From Verrucomicrobiota bacterium (lineage in GTDB: Bacteria; Verrucomicrobiota; Verrucomicrobiia; Limisphaerales; CAZBKV01): a DNA stretch of 15,209 nt. The stretch lies in the NCBI GenBank assembly GCA_021160185.1, contig JAGHDA010000376.1:1-15209 (forward strand). The letters run 5' to 3'. The position numbers were made by a program, and so were the translations under genes. Positions 13,091 through 15,209 of this stretch are shown one piece after another; positions within the stretch are counted from its first letter, which is position 1, and every line of letters begins with the position of its first letter. The notes below the pieces were generated by a model. That model made no database searches, was not told where the DNA came from, and saw only the letters and a list, made by a program, of their open reading frames with translations.

Positions 13091-15209
13091 ATGCGGCGTC
13101 TTTTGTTGTTCGGGTGTTGCCTGGCGGCCGCCGTTTTGGCTGATGACGTCGGCCTCATCCGAGTGGTCGATCCGTGGCGCTACAGGGCCGAAGCCGAGCC
13201 GCCTCCGGCGGAGTGGTTTGCTCCGGAGTTTGACGACGCGGCATGGCCGGAGGGCCCGCCGGGGTTCGCCGCCTGGTCGGGCGGAGCCACGCGTCTGCCG
13301 GGCGTGGGGACCACGGTTCCGTCGGTGTTTTTTCGTCGCCGGTTTTTCGTGGACGATCCGGGGCCGATCCGCCGGTTGTATCTCCGGATCGACTGGACCG
13401 GCGGCTTTATCGCCTACCTCAACGGGGTCGAAATAGCCCGGACCAATTTTGCCGGCTCGGTCGGCGAGCCGCCGCCGTTCGACGCTTCCGCCGAGCCTCG
13501 GGACGCCGGCTCGCCCGCGGTTGTGGATCTTTCCGCTGCGCTGCCTCTTCTTCATCCGGGGACCAACGTGTTTGCCTTGCGTTGGACGCCGGCTTCGTTC
13601 TTCACCTCGCCGGTTTGCGTGATGGAGCTGCTGGGGAATTTCATCCGCGGCCCCTTTTTGCAGCCCGGCGGCGCGGGTGAAATGAAGGTGGTTTGGCGCA
13701 CGGCTGAGCCGACCGACGCCGTGGTTGAGTTCGGCCTGGAGGGAGGGCCGATCCGCCGCGTTTCGGACGCCGCTCTTTCGACGGAGCACGTGGTGACGTT
13801 GCAGCCGCTGGTTCCTGGGCTTCTCCACCGGTACCGCGCGGGCTGCCACACGCCCGAAGGCCCGGCCTTTTCGCCCTGGTTTCAATTCAGGGCCTTTCCG
13901 GAGCGAGGCCCGTTGCGGTTCGCCGCGCTGGCGGACACAGGACGCGGCGGGCTCGAGCAATACGAGATCGCCGAGCGGCTTCTGGAAGCCCGGCCCGATC
14001 TGGTTCTGATGCCCGGCGATCTGGTCTACCCGAATTTCTCGCCCCAATGGGAGGATTTCCGCTATTTCAGCGTCTACGCGCGCTTGATGGCCGTTGCGCC
14101 CGTCGCGGCGGTGGCCGGCAACCACGACGTGCTTTACGGGGCGGAGGGTTTTTTCAAGGCTTTTTTCCCGCCCACCAACGAACTGCCCGCCGAAGCGCAT
14201 CAAGCCGCCGGCACGTCGCCCAAGCATTTCTACTCGTTCGACGCGGGCGAGGCTCACTGGGCGGGGCTTTACGCTCCGTTGAGAGGCGCGCCCGGCATGT
14301 TGATCGCGGGTTCGCCGCAAGCGGCCTGGCTCGAGCGGGACCTGGCTGTCACGGACAAGCCTTGGAAATTCCTGTTCCTTCACGATCCCTTGCGCAGCTC
14401 CGGGCTCCACGGCGGGGACGACTATGATGGCAACGGCCGGAGGGACACCGAGGATCTGAGGGCGGTGGCGCTGCCGATCGCGGAGGAAGCCGGCGCGCAG
14501 GCGATCTTCGCCGGCCATGACCATGACTACGAGCGGTTTTACCCGGATGCAGGCGTCCAGCTCTTGGTCAGCGGCGGCGGCGGCGGCGTGCTTTATTCCA
14601 TGGGACAGCGCGATCCTCTCAGCGCCCGCTTTGCGCGGCGCTATCATTTCCTCCTAGGCGATCTCTCGGCGCAGACGCTCCGTCTCCGGGCGGCAGACCT
14701 CAACGGCGCGGTGTTCGACGAGATCTTCATTCAGCGCGAGCTTCCGAAACGCGTCGCCTTTCAGGCCGCCGCGCACGCTCCGGTCTGGCCGGAGAATCTG
14801 CCTCCGGACGGGGACGGCAATTTCTCGGGCCAGACGTTCGATCTGAAGGGCGAGCCTGCTCCGGGCATGCCGGGGAAAACAGCGAATCCGGGCCGTCTCT
14901 GCGCGGACTTCGACGGCGAGACGCTCTATCTGGGCGTGGGACACGCCGCGCTCGGGCCGGGCGCGATTTTGGCGTTGTTTCTGGACGCGCCCGGGGCCGA
15001 AGGCGTTTCCGACATGGGCGGGTTTGAAGCGGAAACGGCGAGGCCGGAAGAGCTGCCGGTTGCCCCGGCGGCTCTGAGGGGCTTGGGACGCGTGGCCTTC
15101 GAAGGCTTTCGGCGGGCGGCGGCGATTGTCCTTGGCGACGAGTTTGCCGACGCGCCCGCCCGCGATTGGAATCTCCCGGTTCGAGTCGGGGAAGGGGAGG
15201 ACGCGGAGG
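13091..15209 (+). CDS. Secreted purple-acid-phosphatase-like metallophosphoesterase, 3' end missing
   Basis: At least 706 residues, open to the right edge. A signal peptide (about 1-17, ending VLA before DDV) exports it. Residues about 20-185 are a jelly-roll-like module (EFDDAAWPEGPPGF, VFFRRRFFV, AYLNGVEIARTNF). Residues about 186-268 match the fibronectin-like N-terminal domain of purple acid phosphatases. Residues about 274-500 are the calcineurin-like catalytic domain with all five blocks: D282-x-G, GDLVY (D310, Y313), GNHD (N344, H345), LFLH (H431) and GHDHDYE (H476, H478). From about 575 an Asp/Gly-rich strand module (ADFDGETLYLGVGH, ILALFLDAPG) looks DOMON- or CBM9-like. The protein likely hydrolyses phosphoesters outside the cell or in the periplasm. 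A sorting signal, if any, would be off the edge. It follows yggS by 48 bases; only a weak ribosome site precedes the ATG. Confidence 0.9.
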   Translation, partial: MRRLLLFGCCLAAAVLADDVGLIRVVDPWRYRAEAEPPPAEWFAPEFDDAAWPEGPPGFAAWSGGATRLPGVGTTVPSVFFRRRFFVDDPGPIRRLYLRIDWTGGFIAYLNGVEIARTNFAGSVGEPPPFDASAEPRDAGSPAVVDLSAALPLLHPGTNVFALRWTPASFFTSPVCVMELLGNFIRGPFLQPGGAGEMKVVWRTAEPTDAVVEFGLEGGPIRRVSDAALSTEHVVTLQPLVPGLLHRYRAGCHTPEGPAFSPWFQFRAFPERGPLRFAALADTGRGGLEQYEIAERLLEARPDLVLMPGDLVYPNFSPQWEDFRYFSVYARLMAVAPVAAVAGNHDVLYGAEGFFKAFFPPTNELPAEAHQAAGTSPKHFYSFDAGEAHWAGLYAPLRGAPGMLIAGSPQAAWLERDLAVTDKPWKFLFLHDPLRSSGLHGGDDYDGNGRRDTEDLRAVALPIAEEAGAQAIFAGHDHDYERFYPDAGVQLLVSGGGGGVLYSMGQRDPLSARFARRYHFLLGDLSAQTLRLRAADLNGAVFDEIFIQRELPKRVAFQAAAHAPVWPENLPPDGDGNFSGQTFDLKGEPAPGMPGKTANPGRLCADFDGETLYLGVGHAALGPGAILALFLDAPGAEGVSDMGGFEAETARPEELPVAPAALRGLGRVAFEGFRRAAAIVLGDEFADAPARDWNLPVRVGEGEDAE

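Noticed and set aside
14568..14590. Run of GGC triplets in the metallophosphatase gene as a possible phase-variable repeat
   Set aside because: Only five units coding for a glycine loop that is usual after the last strand in this enzyme family; triplet changes would not shift the frame.
11909..14647. 912-codon minus-strand frame opposite rfaE2, yggS and the metallophosphatase
   Set aside because: Antisense shadow of three confident genes; composition is Arg/Pro/His-rich and no motif is visible.

Overview
The window looks like a chromosomal segment of a Gram-negative, GC-rich heterotroph, most likely of the Verrucomicrobiota or a nearby PVC lineage. This is inferred from gene content: a DUF1080-ThuA fusion, a glycoside hydrolase-glycosyltransferase fusion, a purple-acid-phosphatase-like secreted protein with a jelly-roll front end, a long-type indolepyruvate oxidoreductase with its own small ferredoxin, and GC-rich intergenic palindromes. 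A TolC-type outer-membrane factor and a heptose-phosphate nucleotidyltransferase point to an outer membrane with heptose-containing surface glycans. No rRNA, tRNA, CRISPR array, transposase or phage gene was seen.

Left part (1-5551, all minus strand). A redox unit comes first: a single-cluster ferredoxin (2319-2555) is followed downstream by a large TPP-dependent 2-oxoacid:ferredoxin oxidoreductase of the indolepyruvate type (from 2164, running off the left edge). A 455-bp non-coding gap with a strong palindromic element (2803-2844) separates them from a sugar unit. The sugar unit is an allulose/tagatose 3-epimerase-like TIM barrel (4706-5551) followed by an exported DUF1080-ThuA fusion (3011-4552). 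The two probably share a transcript from a promoter near 5600-5624, which is overlapped by a perfect inverted repeat.

Middle part (5740-11451). A stand-alone TolC-family gene (5740-7248, plus) is divergent from the sugar unit. A PaaI-like hotdog thioesterase (7309-7764, minus) converges on it. Then comes the most unusual gene, a membrane protein (7914-10484, plus) that joins an N-terminal clan-A-type glycoside hydrolase to a GT2 glycosyltransferase and a C-terminal domain between membrane segments. An ApbE-type flavin transferase (10468-11451, minus) converges on it with a 17-bp overlap.

Right part (11553-15209, plus). A stand-alone RfaE2-type heptose-1-phosphate adenylyltransferase, a YggS/PLPBP pyridoxal-phosphate homeostasis protein and a large secreted metallophosphatase, cut by the right edge, lie in the same direction.

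Most genes are recognisable housekeeping or envelope functions and I see no defence system. The best candidates for undescribed biology are the GH-GT2 fusion with its C-terminal insert domain, the 3-epimerase plus DUF1080-ThuA pair, and the 14-codon reading frame whose stop overlaps the TolC start.
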